Positions 11,510 to 23,119 of a stretch of 64,000 nucleotides of DNA are shown here, in pieces. The DNA lies in NCBI RefSeq assembly GCF_040436345.1, contig NC_133221.1:30096589-30160588 (forward strand). The letters run 5' to 3'. The notes below the pieces were generated by a model. The model had not been told where the DNA came from. It saw nothing but the letters and a program-made list of their open reading frames with translations, and ran no database searches. Made by a program: the position numbers and the translations under genes. This DNA is from Pagrus major. Its lineage: Eukaryota; Chordata; Actinopteri; Spariformes; Sparidae. The first letter of the stretch is position 1. Every line of letters begins with the position of its first letter.

Positions 11510-11695
11510 TCACACCTCTCAAACATTCTCTTTCCCATTCTTCTCTTATTCTCCTCTGTCCTCTCTCCTCTGCCCTCTTTGCTCTCACATCCTTCCATCT
11601 TTCTTCTGCTATATTTTTCCTCAAACCCCCTCTCTTCTCTCTGCTGGTGACACACAGGGCATAGCTGCACATGAATACAAACAGAGCTGCACATG
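11510..11695 (-). repeat. Purine-rich repeat, right arm of an inverted pair
   Basis: The minus strand repeats the order of motifs seen at 9950-10,150: 'gtattcatgtgcag', 'cagcagagagaagagagg', 'tatagcagaagaaagatg'. Divergence is considerable, so the duplication is old. Confidence 0.6.
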
Positions 11696-11745
11696 AATAC
11701 AAACAGAGCTGCACATGAATACAAACAGAGCTGTACATGAATACA
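11650..11745 (+). repeat. 22-bp tandem repeat, about four units
   Basis: The unit 'agctgcacatgaatacaaac' plus two bases is repeated about four times with one or two changes (a T for C in the last unit). It sits at the outer end of the right purine-rich arm, whose own first motif is part of the unit. It therefore looks like local amplification of the arm's end. Confidence 0.9.
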
Positions 11746-11749
11746 CATA

Positions 11750-12590
11750 TCAGATGCAGAATGTCAGATTACTTTGTGAATATCAGGGTCAACAATGCCA
11801 CAGCAAACTGAACAAATATTGCCTCGAGGTGTGTGAACAATACACTAATGCACAAAAATTAAGGATGAGGTCTTTATGGGTTAAGGTTAGTATTATTTTA
11901 TCTCAGCATAATTAGAAAAAGTTACTGATTCAACGCAGCACCCAAGGGTGCGACTGACAGCTGCACGCTGGGTTTGGCGAAATACTAAAATGCTCATGGT
12001 GGAACTGCCAGCTGTGATTTCTACATTTGCTACATTGCTGAGGAGAACTTTTACCTTCCTGGAGTTGTGTGAAGCCTTTCTGCTCTTTTTGATTTTTGTC
12101 ACAGCTGTGACAGCAGAGCCTCTGTCAGCTCAAATGTTTAATGACTTTGAGGAAGCAGAAATTGAAGGAGCGGCTGAGAGGACTGGTCAGAGGGAGACAA
12201 AGACAAGTGGACGGATTATAAAATGAACTGAGAACGGTCAGGCAAGAAGTTCAACCTAGAGCGGACTGTTGATGACTTCTTGGTGCGCAAGGCTAACAGA
12301 ACAACATTCAGGCAGGTGCGACGGCTCATCCACTAAGTCCTTGTGTGCATTGTCATCAAGGCTGAGAGTGGTGGCCATGGCCCTCAACACAGAGAGAGGC
12401 TTGACTGTTATTATTCTGTGAATATTCTTTAGTGCTTGTTCAAGGCTCCTATTTTTACCTTGCAAACCAGGCACACCCCAATTAAGTAACAATTTCACAA
12501 TCGTGCTGTATTACCATGTAATAACAATATTTGCAGCTTTAATATCCAGAATACTCTGACCAATTGAGTATGGGGGAAAAAATCTGCATT
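11750..12590. other. No recognisable gene
   Basis: Unassigned sequence with short open frames only. Confidence 0.4.
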
Positions 12591-13100
12591 CAAACACACA
12601 ACTTACATCAAATATGTTGATTTATTAACAATTTTCATCACAAATGTAGTATTGACAGAGTTTTGTCGTTTAAATCTGGGTGCGTCACTCCTTGGACCAC
12701 TGCAGCTGCTCCTGTCAATCATATCAGACCAGTATGCGGTCCGACCTGTCAATCACAGGATGATCTGTGCCATTAGAGCAAGCAGCATACGCAAAAAATA
12801 TATTCAATCTTTCAAGTTCTAAACGATATCCAACACAAACTATCAAGAAAAGTTGTCACAGAGTTTTGTCAGCTACTGTAAATCCATTTGCGTCGCACCT
12901 GGGTCCACAACTTTTTGATAGTCTCTTCTTCAGCTGAAAACATGCAAAAAACTCAACAAAATTGCATTAAAACACACAACCTACATTCAACCTGTCAGGT
13001 TCTAAATAATATCCAACACAAACAAGAAAACTCAGTTTTCACCAAGTTTTGTCATCTAAATCCAAGTCACTCACACCTGGGACCTAAACGGGTATGGTGG
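12590..13100. repeat. Imperfect tandem repeat, period about 200 bp, three units
   Basis: The block 'cagagttttgtc' followed by 'aaatc' and a 'gtcactc..tggacc' or 'gtcgcacctgggtcca' motif occurs at about 12,656, 12,858 and 13,044. The block 'ggttctaaat/acgatatccaacacaaac' occurs at about 12,817 and 12,999. Spacing is roughly 190-200 bp. It is non-coding in all frames as far as I can see. Confidence 0.7.
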
Positions 13101-13109
13101 TATTTAAGT

Positions 13110-16100
13110 CGAGTTTGATACAATAAACAACACAAAGTAACAAGGAAACAGGGTTCAATTTCTCCTGGTAAAGATGGAAAAACATCCAGGAAGGTTCAGT
13201 AAAGTCCTCCACTTTGTGCTGTCTGATGTCCCTCTTCTCCTCTCGTCGCTTCCGCTGCACACGCCGTGACAGGCAAGATATCCAATCAGATAAGAGAAAA
13301 ATGTAATTCTTAGAACAGTAGCAGGAGAGGATGAAACTGTTAATGTTGCCTCTAGACCAATGAAAAACAATGATTCCTTCTGTTATTCTGTTTTTAACAT
13401 TAAAGAACACATATGATGAACAGTGGAACTATACACACTGACACCGAGAATATCAGACTCAGGATTGTTGACCTAAACATCCTATGTCACGATCAGCCCA
13501 TTCTCAGGATGCAGGAGTTACACATGCTTTGAGGCTTTTTGTGAACTTTTGTGTCCATGACCACAGCCACAGGACACACGGCTAGTGTTGGTCATGTTAC
13601 ATGATAATGTATCAGCCTTACTAATGATTGATTTGTGCTTATATATTGATTTTCTCTGTGAACTCTGTGAAGGCATATGAACTGAACATTGTGCTCTTCA
13701 CTTGTCAGCAGCTGCAGGTCTTCACACATACAGAACCATCCCATATCCTTTTGTTCACACAGCAGATACAATGTAAGTCTGGTGTGACCATTAAGATAAA
13801 TTGTTGCCATGTAAGCACTAGAGGAAGGTTGATGTAGGTCATACTCATCTAAATCAGTTTGTACTCTGCCGAGGAACAACAAACCAAGAAATGTACAGAT
13901 AACCAACAACACCATGTCACGAAGTCAGCAGACGGCATGTATAAAAACTCATTCTTCTCCTTGAGAATCCTCACAGTATATGCATATGTCTGCCTCTGGG
14001 AACCAGAATAAATCTTTCGAAAGTCAGGACGCTGATGAATCTGCAAGGTCAAAAGATGATTAAATATATTCCTGTCCAGTACTTAATTCTTTCACATCTT
14101 TAGGCATTTATCTCAGGAGGTGAAACGTCTGGTCAGTCCTCTGAGTGTCTGTGGAGTAGCATTACTTTGATTACTCTATGATTGTATAAATTCATGCACA
14201 TTGCATTAAGAGGCTGTTGGTCAGCTGGTCCCAGGTCAGATGGAGCGCTGTTATTCTACCACCGCCACACACACTGTTCAAAGCAGCATAATGACAGAAT
14301 CTGCAGCAGGAGGATGGCTTTTAAATCACACTGACCGCTAATATTTCATATCTACAGACGAATTACCAGCACACAGTGCAGCAGGCTGCAGCTGTGAAGT
14401 CATCAGAGAACCCTGGGTCATACTGGGTCATCTATACTGGATTCATCAAAGTTTAAGGACCCTGTTGAATGTTGACTCTCTTTATATATATATTTTTTTT
14501 TTTTCAGACAAGACAGACATGATCTATTATGCACATACACACAATTTGCTCATTTATTTTTCCAGATCACAATATAATCCAGAAGACAACAAGCGAACAA
14601 TCTAATTTTAGCTTGATAAAGAATAATAATGATGTAATATGTGTTCACACTTGAGAGATACAAACTGTGTATATGTGGCATTTGGTCTGATCAGGAGATG
14701 ATGATTCGTCATTTCATCACAAATAAATACAGACGTCTGCTCACCTCTTTACCTGAAGAAGAACATCTGTGTTTGAAATAATCAGATCAGTCAGATCCAC
14801 ATCAAATAAAGACAGTAGTGTGCTTGGTGTTTTTTATTTTCTATTTGAGAAGTTACTCATGACTCAAGTCACTTTCATACAATACTTTAAGTAGTTATTT
14901 TGATCACTACCTTTACTTCTTGTTTTTCAAAGTAACAGTACTTATACTTGAGTACAGTTTTTGGCTACCCTCCCCCAGCTGTCTCTCCATATTAAACTGA
15001 CAGCTCTCAGTAAGACAGCTAACTGTGTGGGAGAGACTGAATGTATAACAGAGATGAGGAGAAACCTGACTGTGGATTTGTTTCACTGAAGAATTAAACA
15101 ACAGAGTCTTAACAGGTACAGTATCAACAGATAACGGCTCCATTAAAAATTCTGGACCTCACTAATTTCTAAACCCTGGCTACAGCCCTGCGCCTACAGT
15201 CCACTTGACAGGTTCAGAAAACCGTCCAGAGGCACACTGCACTGAGCATTTACCCTTCAGGACCTAAAGCGTGCGGTCGACTCACTTGACATGGAGCTGC
15301 TGCTGTCACTCACTGTGTATCTGTTCTGTCGAGTGGTTAAATCATTTTCGTGATGTGTTATATCACAGTTTGAGAGTCTGTCAGCAGGAAACACTTCTCA
15401 CACCATCTATCGTGGTTTCCATTCGGTCGACTTGAGAGGATGACAATTCCTTTCATATTCTGCGTTATCAAGCAGCGCTCTTCACATTCACAATATCAAT
15501 GAAAACAGATGTGAATGATGAATAAGTGCCGCTGAGCAGGACACTGTACATTATATAAATACAGGATGCATCTTGTTATTCATGTGCAGGTGTGTGTTAA
15601 ACAGTTAACAGCTGACAGAGAGAAAACACTGCAGCTCTGTGAACAGTCTGCACTTCACTTCTCTCTCTCTCCTTGTGTGGTTTCCTTGTGTCTCTCCTTC
15701 CTGCAGGATGCTGAGAGAGAGCTTGTTTCTATTGACTGTGTGTTGTGCACTCCCACCTACATGATGGTGTAAACATTGTCATTTGTGATATTACTGATTT
15801 TTTATGAATGAGTATCTTACTAACATTAAAATAAGCTCCTTATTTAATGTGCACTGAGTAGATGCTCATCTTCACATACAAACAGAGGGTCTGACACATC
15901 TGTTGAAAACATTCAGTTGTGTTTCATAGAGATCCAGCTCCCAGAGGACACTGGGAAGCTCCTACGCTCTTATCCTGCTAACACAACTCTGAGGCCAGTT
16001 GTCCAACACAGGGTCAAACCAGACATCAGAGCTCTCCACGTCCCCTCTGTGGGAGTGTGGAAGTTAGACTGATGGCTCCCAAAACTCCTATTTATGATAT

Positions 16101-16280
16101 CTTTCAGTCTCTGTTGGAACAAATCCCCTGAGCGTAAATGAGTGGTGTCCTCTTCTGTGACATAAGCCCCAGACTCATTAAAAGTTACCACTAAAAACTG
16201 AAATGAAATGATCCAATAATCCAACCAGGTTCAGATGGATGAATAATGATACATATTGCTGACAGCAGCAGGTGGAGTTT
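13110..16280. other. No recognisable gene
   Basis: AT-rich sequence with several open frames of 60-108 codons. None shows a domain, a convincing splice pattern or family resemblance that I can name. Confidence 0.4.
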
Positions 16281-16286
16281 AAAGAG

Positions 16287-16398
16287 CCAAGATTTCAGAG
16301 GAAAACAGCTCAACCAAAGACAAAAACAAGCTGCTCCCTAAATGTTAGTGTATAGCACCCCCTATATGAATGTAAAGCACAGCACATTTATTATACAC
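16287..16398 (+). repeat. Direct repeat R1, copy 1
   Basis: Contains 'gatttcagaggaaaacagct', 'aaagacaaaaacaagctgct' and 'atgttagtgtatagc..cccctatatgaat'. It is nearly identical over about 105 bp to 17,559-17,666 with roughly 6-8 differences. The non-coding copies lie 1.27 kb apart. Confidence 0.85.
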
Positions 16399-16399
16399 C

Positions 16400-17555
16400 A
16401 TCCTAAATATGTCATTTTGTTTCAGGATGCCCTGGAAACCCGGTCAGCTCAGGCAATGTGCACATAATAAAATAGTGCATATTAACACATATTAATACCT
16501 ACTTATAACAAAATGTGGGTGATGTTGACAAAGATCAAGTCTTAATAAATATAAGACTTTTTTTATATTAGCATGTTGTTACCAAAAATAATAGTAGCTA
16601 TTATTTACCAAATAATTCAAAATCACACAGTTCCAGCAAACGAAAATCAAAATACACTAAATCATTATTTACACAATATTTATTTCACTTGAATTATACA
16701 TGAAAGATTATAATTTTGTTGGACAATTTAAAGAAATATTTAGAAAGTTTGTCTTATAGTTATCGTATTGTACCATTCAGGAGATGCAGAGCATACATAC
16801 TCTATACACAGTACACAGTAACAGACTGTATTTAACATGACACAGACCTGTCGTTCAAATCAAAGCTTTACATTTTGTCGGAGTGCGTACAGCCTGCTTC
16901 TCCCTGCTCCACCCTGTCCATAGCGAACCTCTACACCTCTCCCACTCTCCTTACATGTCAGTTCAGTGTATCAGAGTGGGGACTGGTATAAGAATGGAGT
17001 TCCTGCCACCCAATGTGTCATTTGGCTTTCGCACTGAGGAACAAGAAAGCCAGAAGCTGCTCTGACAGACTCAGAAGAACACGTTTAAAACATCACTTTC
17101 TACTGAAACTGAGAGGTCGTTTATTTGAAGCGCTACTAGCTATCAGGCTACTGTCTTCTATTCCCAACTAATTCTGTCAAAACAGTCGAGCTGATGATAC
17201 TTTGATGTTTAATTTGTCATTAGAGCAAAGCCTGTCTGTGTGGAAGCATGTAGCAGTGTACATCCTCACACAAACCACAGCACCTTTAGCCCCAGATCCT
17301 CAGTGTGAGGAGAAGTGCCTCAGTGTCTGTGTTTGATGAAGAGTGACTGTAACTGTAAAATGTTGTCAGCGTGTGTGTGGATCACATTAATGAACTGGAG
17401 TTGACTGAACAAAGTGTGTTTTTAAATTAGTATAAGCTTTGAATGCCATCATAAATCAAACTGACTTGAGACCTTATAAGCAGCATTGTTTTGTTCATAG
17501 AATATTAAAAGTGACGAAAAAATACATTCATCTTATTTCACTGGTCTCATCATCA
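16400..17555. other. No recognisable gene
   Basis: Unassigned sequence between the two R1 copies. No domain is seen. Confidence 0.4.
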
Positions 17556-17558
17556 AAC

Positions 17559-17666
17559 AGATTTCAGAGGAAAACAGCTCATCCAAAGACAAAAACAAGC
17601 TGCTCCTTAAATGTTAGTGTATAGCGCCCCCTATATGAATATAAAGCACAGCGCATATATTATGGG
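17559..17666 (+). repeat. Direct repeat R1, copy 2
   Basis: Second copy of the block at 16,287-16,398, same orientation. It is followed at 17,690 by the R2 block that recurs at 19,068. Confidence 0.85.
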
Positions 17667-17689
17667 ATGTAGTGATGAGTGAGCACAAA

Positions 17690-17775
17690 CCTCTACAGAC
17701 AGCCTGAGTGAGGACAGTCAGAGCTGGACATTTCCTCATAGTTACATATGGACCTGGTCTCAGCTCTTTTACAGG
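17690..17775 (+). repeat. Direct repeat R2, copy 1
   Basis: The wording 'gagtgaggacagtcagagct' followed by 'ggacatttcctcatagttac' recurs with changes at 19,068-19,145. A perfect hairpin follows immediately. Confidence 0.75.
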
Positions 17776-17824
17776 CTGATCAGATGAGTTTAAATGCCAG
17801 AGTATTTAAACTCATCTGATCAGC
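17775..17824. repeat. Perfect 21-bp hairpin
   Basis: The arm 17,775-17,795 (gctgatcagatgagtttaaa then t) is the exact reverse complement of 17,804-17,824, with an 8-base loop 'gccagagt'. The matching place in R2 copy 2 (about 19,130-19,165) keeps a related left arm but has no right arm. The right arm was therefore probably made by a local inverted duplication. Confidence 0.92.
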
Positions 17825-18006
17825 GGTAGGTATCAACACTCGTACCGATGCATCAGCTGTGTGAAGACAAGTGTTTCATAAAAGTCTTTCATAAATAAAA
17901 CTACATATAAACAGTTGAGATTAAGGTTAAAAATTGTATTTTGTGGGAAATCTTAGATCCAGAACAAAGTGAAAGAGGTCAAAATCAACATGAATTGTGG
18001 AGAGGG

Positions 18007-18007
<1 letters not shown>

Positions 18008-18102
<95 letters not shown>
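18008..18102 (+). repeat. (GT)n microsatellite
   Basis: About 47 uninterrupted GT units. The 'THTHTH' open frame on the minus strand is an artefact. Confidence 0.98.
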
Positions 18103-18105
<3 letters not shown>

Positions 18106-18179
18106 CGGCTCCAGTAAAAACAAAAGTTTGTAACAAATGAGTCTGAAATGTTGTTTCTATGTCAAAATAAAAGCCTGCA

Positions 18180-19020
18180 TGGATGAAGTCCCCTCATAAG
18201 AAGCCGCTCAATGATTATTGGCAACAAATCTTACTGTCTGTTCACTCCTCTTCAATCTGTGCAAGGCACAGCCTCCTGCAGTGTAAAGTTGTGCACAAGG
18301 TTCACTACACTAATTTGAGGCTATCTCGTATTTACCCCAATGTAACTGACTTATGTAATAGGTGCAAACAATCTCCAGCCAACCATTCCCATATGTTCTG
18401 GTTCTGTCCCAGGCTTGCCACATTCTGGTCCAAAATCTTAAAAACCATTAGCACAGCATGTAATATCACTCCTGAACCTCTCTTGGCCTTTTTTGGTGCC
18501 CCCTTGTAGCCTATTACCACTAAAGTCATGCAGACTGTTCTTGCCTTTACCACCCTGCTGGCCAGGCGACTCATACTCCTTAATTGGAAACATGCTCAAC
18601 CTCCATCTCACAACAGGTGGGTGAAAGAGCTGTTATTGTCCATTAGACTTGAAAAGCTTAGATTTTCCCTCAATGGCTCCTTAAACTCATTTTAAGGGAC
18701 TTGGAGACCTCTCTTAACTCATATTGAATCTTTGACATCTCTGCCTGAATGTGATGACTGAGCCCCCCCCCCACCCCCACCTTTTATTTTACTTATTTAT
18801 TTATTTATTTATTTTTTATTATTATTTATTTATTTGCTTACTTATTTGTCCTTACTTATGTATTTGTTGTATGTATTCTGTATTGTTAATGCGACATTAA
18901 GGGATATACAATGTGGGAGGGATAAAAAGATAAGGGAAAAATGGTCAGAATGGAAGTCGTCTCTGTCACATTGTGCTGTTGTGTTTTTGCCTGTGAAATT
19001 GATTCCAATAAAGAAAGTTA
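18180..19020 (+). mobile_element. 3' end of an L1/Tx1-type LINE
   Basis: The plus-strand frame from 18,183 reads CKVVHKVHYTNLRLSRIYPN then CNRCKQSPANHSHMFWFCP. This is the C-terminal zinc-knuckle region of fish L1/Tx1-type ORF2 (C-x2-C ... H-x3/4-C). A TAG interrupts it after FFGAPL, and it then goes on with LLARRLILLNWKHAQPPSHN and LEKLRFSLNGSLNS. A T/A-rich 3' UTR follows with a (TTTA)n block at 18,782-18,845 and AATAAAG at about 19,008. It is 5'-truncated, as is usual for LINE insertions. Confidence 0.9.
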
Positions 19021-19067
19021 ATATAAGCCATTCAGTTAACGACTTGAACCAAACTTCTATCAGACAT

Positions 19068-19145
19068 TATGAGTGAGGACGCAGTCAGAACTGGACATTT
19101 CTTCATGGTTACATATTGACTTCATCTTTTGCAGGTTGATTGGAT
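19068..19145 (+). repeat. Direct repeat R2, copy 2
   Basis: Diverged copy of 17,690-17,775 in the same orientation. The LINE 3' end and the GT microsatellite lie between the two copies. Confidence 0.7.
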
Positions 19146-19149
19146 GAAA

Positions 19150-20550
19150 ATTTTAATCCAGAGGTGAGATGAGACTGTGAAACACCTGTGCACAAAATGG
19201 CCGTTCAGGATTCCATGGTTGCTGTGTTTGTCTGCAGGTGAATCATTTCTATCAGATCCTCATTTAAAAACAGAGTCAGAGATTTCACACATTTCACTCG
19301 ATGATTTCACTTCTACTGAAGATTTTTTCACTCCTGACAAGAACTAAAGACCCACTGAGACTGAACAACGAGACACAACTGACTTCCAAAATGTCAGATT
19401 TGAACACTTTGAAAGTCTCTGATATGAACACTGTGCATAAAAGTGCTCAATTCAAAAAAATGTCCAACTCTTACTGAAATTTATATAACTATATTATTAT
19501 TACTGAAGTAGGCCTGTTGATTAGCAAGACTGTAATGTTATTTGTTGAAGTGGGGCTCATTTTGAGCTATTCTATGAAGGACCTTAAGCAATGATTGTTT
19601 CATTAAAGACTAATCTTCTGATTATTTTCCTCAGTCATCAATTTGATTGATGGTTTCATTAAAATCTCAGGAAGTAGAGACACTTTCACAATGTTTGTTT
19701 TGTCCAACCAATAGTCCAAACTTCAAAATAAAAGCAAAAAATTAATTTGTACTATGAAAACAAAAATGGGGAACAGCAGTAAGTCCTCAGATTTTTGAAG
19801 CTGCTTCCATAAATGTTTTTGCCGGAAAAATGACTGAAATGATGAACAAAACAGTTGAGCTGCTGGTTCTGGAAAGGAAGCTTGACATTAATGACAATAT
19901 AGTCAGATAAAATATTGTAGTATTCTGAATATAAGTGTTTTAGTGTACCATAAAAATGGCAATATCAGTGTAAAAATATTGAATTCTGAATGTTTTTTTA
20001 CAGCCCAAAGGATTAAGAACAGTGTCTGTAAAGTTAAGTGTTTTTTCTTATAGGAACTCAAATACATACCAGAAACTGAGTTGATTGTAACCAGATGTCG
20101 AAGCACAATCAATCCACCGTATGTGGGAAGTAATGACATAATAAATTTGGGGGGAGAAAAGGAGCAATTTTGTCCAAGTTGTGCACACCCCCCGTTCTGC
20201 AGTTTCACCTCCAGAGTTGCAAGCGGCAGTCCTAACTTGAGTTCCCAGTAGAATGAAGATGGTTAACTAAGTGCGAGCTAAAATTCCTAAATCTTTCCAG
20301 CAGCAGGTTATAAATCCTCCCGGGGAGTTTGAAAGAAGACAGCCAGTCTTAGGATCAGGCATGTAGTGGTTAGGGTTGGGGTAGGATCCAGGACATGAAT
20401 GTAAGGATATGAATTGTCTCCCAAGTGGTGAAAACAAGGATTGGTGTGTGTTGTGCATGTTAGTAAAAATCCCTGCCAAGACAGAGAAAAAGTCCCTGAA
20501 CCTTTGAACCAAACTGAACTTTGTTAATTATATAGCTGTAGGGCCACATT
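19150..20550. other. No recognisable gene
   Basis: Unassigned AT-rich sequence. Open frames of up to 101 codons have no recognisable domain. Confidence 0.4.
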
Positions 20551-20754
20551 GTGAATAAGATCTTTGGTTCCCCTTGATTAAATGAAGGTTCTCTGGTTGC
20601 TGATGCTGCCACTTCAGTCTCATCCTGCCATATATTTGTCTGATACTGCCATCTGGTGGTCTCATAATGGTATTACTCACCACAAACCACCAGAGGGCAG
20701 CATGTGTCCACAGACTTCTTCCAAAACAAGTGGAGTTCTTTGTGTTCCCTCAGT

Positions 20755-21800
20755 GGCCGGCACACCTCTCCCTCTCTGTTTCTCTGTTGATCCCACCAAT
20801 CGACCTGAAGGGAGGTTACCATTGTCACAGACAACTGACTGCCTTTTACTTTTTACTTTTAAAGCCCTTCATGGCCTGGCCCCAGAATATACACCGATCA
20901 GCCACAACATTGAAACCACTGACAGGTGACGTGAATAACATTGATCATCTCATCACAATGCGATGTTCTGCTGGGAAACCTTGGGTGCTGGCATTCATGT
21001 GAATGCCACTTGACACGCACCACCCATCCAAACACTGTTGTGGACCAAGTACACCCCCTCATCACAACAACACTACCTGATGGCAGTGGCCCCCCAGCAG
21101 GACAATGTGCCCTGACACACCACAAACACTGCTCAGGAACAGCTCGAGGAACACAATAAAGGGCCCAAGGTGTTGACCGGGCCTCCAAATTCCCCAGATC
21201 CCAATCTGATCGAGCATCTGTAAGACGTGCTGGAGCAGGTCTGATCCATGGAGGCCCCACCCCCCAACATACAGGACCCAGAGGATCCACTATAAAACGC
21301 CCTGGCGCCAGACACCACAGGACACCCTCAGAGGTCTTAAGTCCATGTCTTGACAGGTCAGAGCTGTTTTGGCTGCAAAAGGGGAACCTTCACAATATTA
21401 GGCAGGTGGTCATAATGTTATGCCTGATCGGTGTATATCATATATATGTATACGTATGAATAAAATATATCAGTACTGCTGTCCCCTTACCAACCAGTGT
21501 GCAGCCGAAGATCCTCAGGAACTGAGAGGGGACCACTACCTGCTGTTAGAGCTCCTGTTAGGGAACAACCTGCCTGAGGAACTACAGCTGAATGCATCAG
21601 TCTCTTCCTGTAAATCACTTTTAAAGACTTTTTTTTATCAGAAGGCTTTTCTAAGATGTTTTTTCAGGATTATTTTATCCTTTTAAATACACTGGACTTT
21701 ATTCTTGACATCTTGGCTCTTATTACTATGTATTTTGTTTGTTGTGAGGCACTTTGTAAGGCTGGTTTTGATAAGTGCTATACAAATAAACATATGATCA
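20755..21800 (+). mobile_element. L2-like LINE 3' end, split by a Tc1-like insertion
   Basis: The left part (20,755-20,887) reads FKALHGLAPEY, a typical C-terminal block of L2-like fish LINEs. After the insertion the right part (about 21,480-21,800) reads GNNLPEELQLNASVSSCKSL and LLKTFFYQKAF, then an untranslated tail with 'ttgtaaggctggttttgata' and 'agtgctatacaaataaa' and an ATT-rich end. The plus-strand order and orientation agree across the insertion, so the LINE was there first. Confidence 0.8.
20888..21438. mobile_element. Non-autonomous Tc1/mariner-superfamily element
   Basis: The left end 'tacaccgatcagccacaaca' and right end 'taatgttatgcctgatcggt' plus 'gta' are inverted repeats, flanked by TA. 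The interior is a shortened, broken transposase region, with phrases such as 'ggaggccccaccccccaaca' and 'cccagatcccaatctgatcg', as in the widespread vertebrate Tc1-like family with these ends. It is inserted in an L2-like LINE. Confidence 0.85.
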
Positions 21801-21836
21801 TTATGATTATTATTATTATAAAATGTTTGAAATGAA

Positions 21837-21930
21837 TACCAGGACTCAAGGTTTCCCAGCAGAGCACTTGAGATGATCAATGTTATTAACTTCACCTGTC
21901 AGTGGTTTTAATGTGGCTTATCGGTGTACA
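21837..21930. mobile_element. End fragment of the same Tc1-like family
   Basis: Contains 'ctcaaggtttcccagcagag' and 'cttcacctgtcagtggtttt', ending 'cggtgtac'. This is an end of the same family as 20,888-21,438, lying just beyond the LINE tail. It is probably a separate truncated copy. Confidence 0.75.
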
Positions 21931-22419
21931 TGTATGTTTCATTTGTGTCAAATAAAGACTTATATTAATATTAGTTCATCCAGAGGAGAGCTGCACATCT
22001 CACAGTAACAGAAGACCTAACAGCATCAGACTGTGGTGGGTTTTCTCTGCTCTGTTTTATAAGAAATATTTCATCGTTTAAAATCACAAATGTTCTGTAC
22101 CATCAACTTTCATATTGTACTGATGGTCTTAGCTTTAATACAAGGCATGCAACGAGAGCTTGTTTACTCATAGTTTACCATCAGACATCGCACATCTGAA
22201 CAGCAAAACTGTTTGAAAAGAAGAGTTTGAAAACAGAACACCAGCCCCTCTCCAAACAGGACAGGTTCTGATCCATAATATCTGACTATATGATCAAAAC
22301 AATTTCACTGTGCTTTCCAAACTTTATCAAATGTTTTAATGACTACAGACATAATGTGGGTGCTGCTGTCACTGTTGTTGTCATTAGTAGCTTTACTGTT
22401 GTGAATTAATACTTTTATA

Positions 22420-22560
22420 GTTTATAGTTTGTTTTGTTCCCTTGTGCTTTTTAATTGTTTTATATTATGACGTAATATTTTTACTTGCGTGGACCCCAGA
22501 AGGACTAGCCTCTACCTCGGTAGTGGCTAATGGGGATCTGAATAAATAAATAAATAAATG
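22420..22560 (+). mobile_element. Retroposon 3' tail with (AAAT)n
   Basis: The phrase 'ggaccccagaaggactagcc' then 'taatggggatctgaataaat' and AAAT repeats is a familiar 3' tail of fish retroposons. A reversed relative is at 29,890-29,945. Confidence 0.6.
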
Positions 22561-22665
22561 TAGAGACTGTATAGGTCCTGCATTAAGCTGTAAAATAAGA
22601 ACAATTGCAACATTCAAGATAAGTCACAATATATCAAATAAGGAACAAGGAGTAAGGTAGTGAAC

Positions 22666-22671
22666 TTTATT
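22666..22671 (-). terminator. Candidate poly(A) signal of the guanylate cyclase gene
   Basis: TTTATT on the plus strand is AATAAA on the minus strand, about 450 bp after the proposed stop codon at 23,120. No other AATAAA was noticed closer to the stop. Transcript ends are not known. Confidence 0.35.
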
Positions 22672-23119
22672 TGTTAGGAATTTTTAAGACACAGTGCTTC
22701 ACAACGACGAAAAGGAAACAAAAATATACATACATACATAAATACATACACACCACAGAAAAAAACACTACAACTGTAAAATAAAAGTGAAGGTATTGGA
22801 TCGACTTTCTTTTTTAAAACTAACTCAAAGGTTTCACAATTCAGAAAGCAAATAAGCACATGAGCTGGTCTATTTCTTTAATGGGACAAGTTATTACACT
22901 ATCTACTACAAACGAGCCTCTGGTGTTCCCATGGTAACTGAAGCCCTGAGCCGATTACATGTGGTGGCTGGAGCCAGGCAGCAGGTCATTTTTGTGGCCA
23001 CCGCCTCTGCTATGCATGCTGGGTAGAGGCCTCTCATCTCCTCCATGCAGCTGCCCAATCACAGCTGCCGTAGGGCTCCATGTGACCTGCCACACCTAGG
23101 ACAGGCTGTCTGACGGAGT

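Noticed and set aside
15970..16224. 84-codon minus-strand frame with acceptor-like 'tcatttcatttcag'
   Set aside because: Reads somewhat protein-like but matches no family I know and has no partner exon or poly(A) site.
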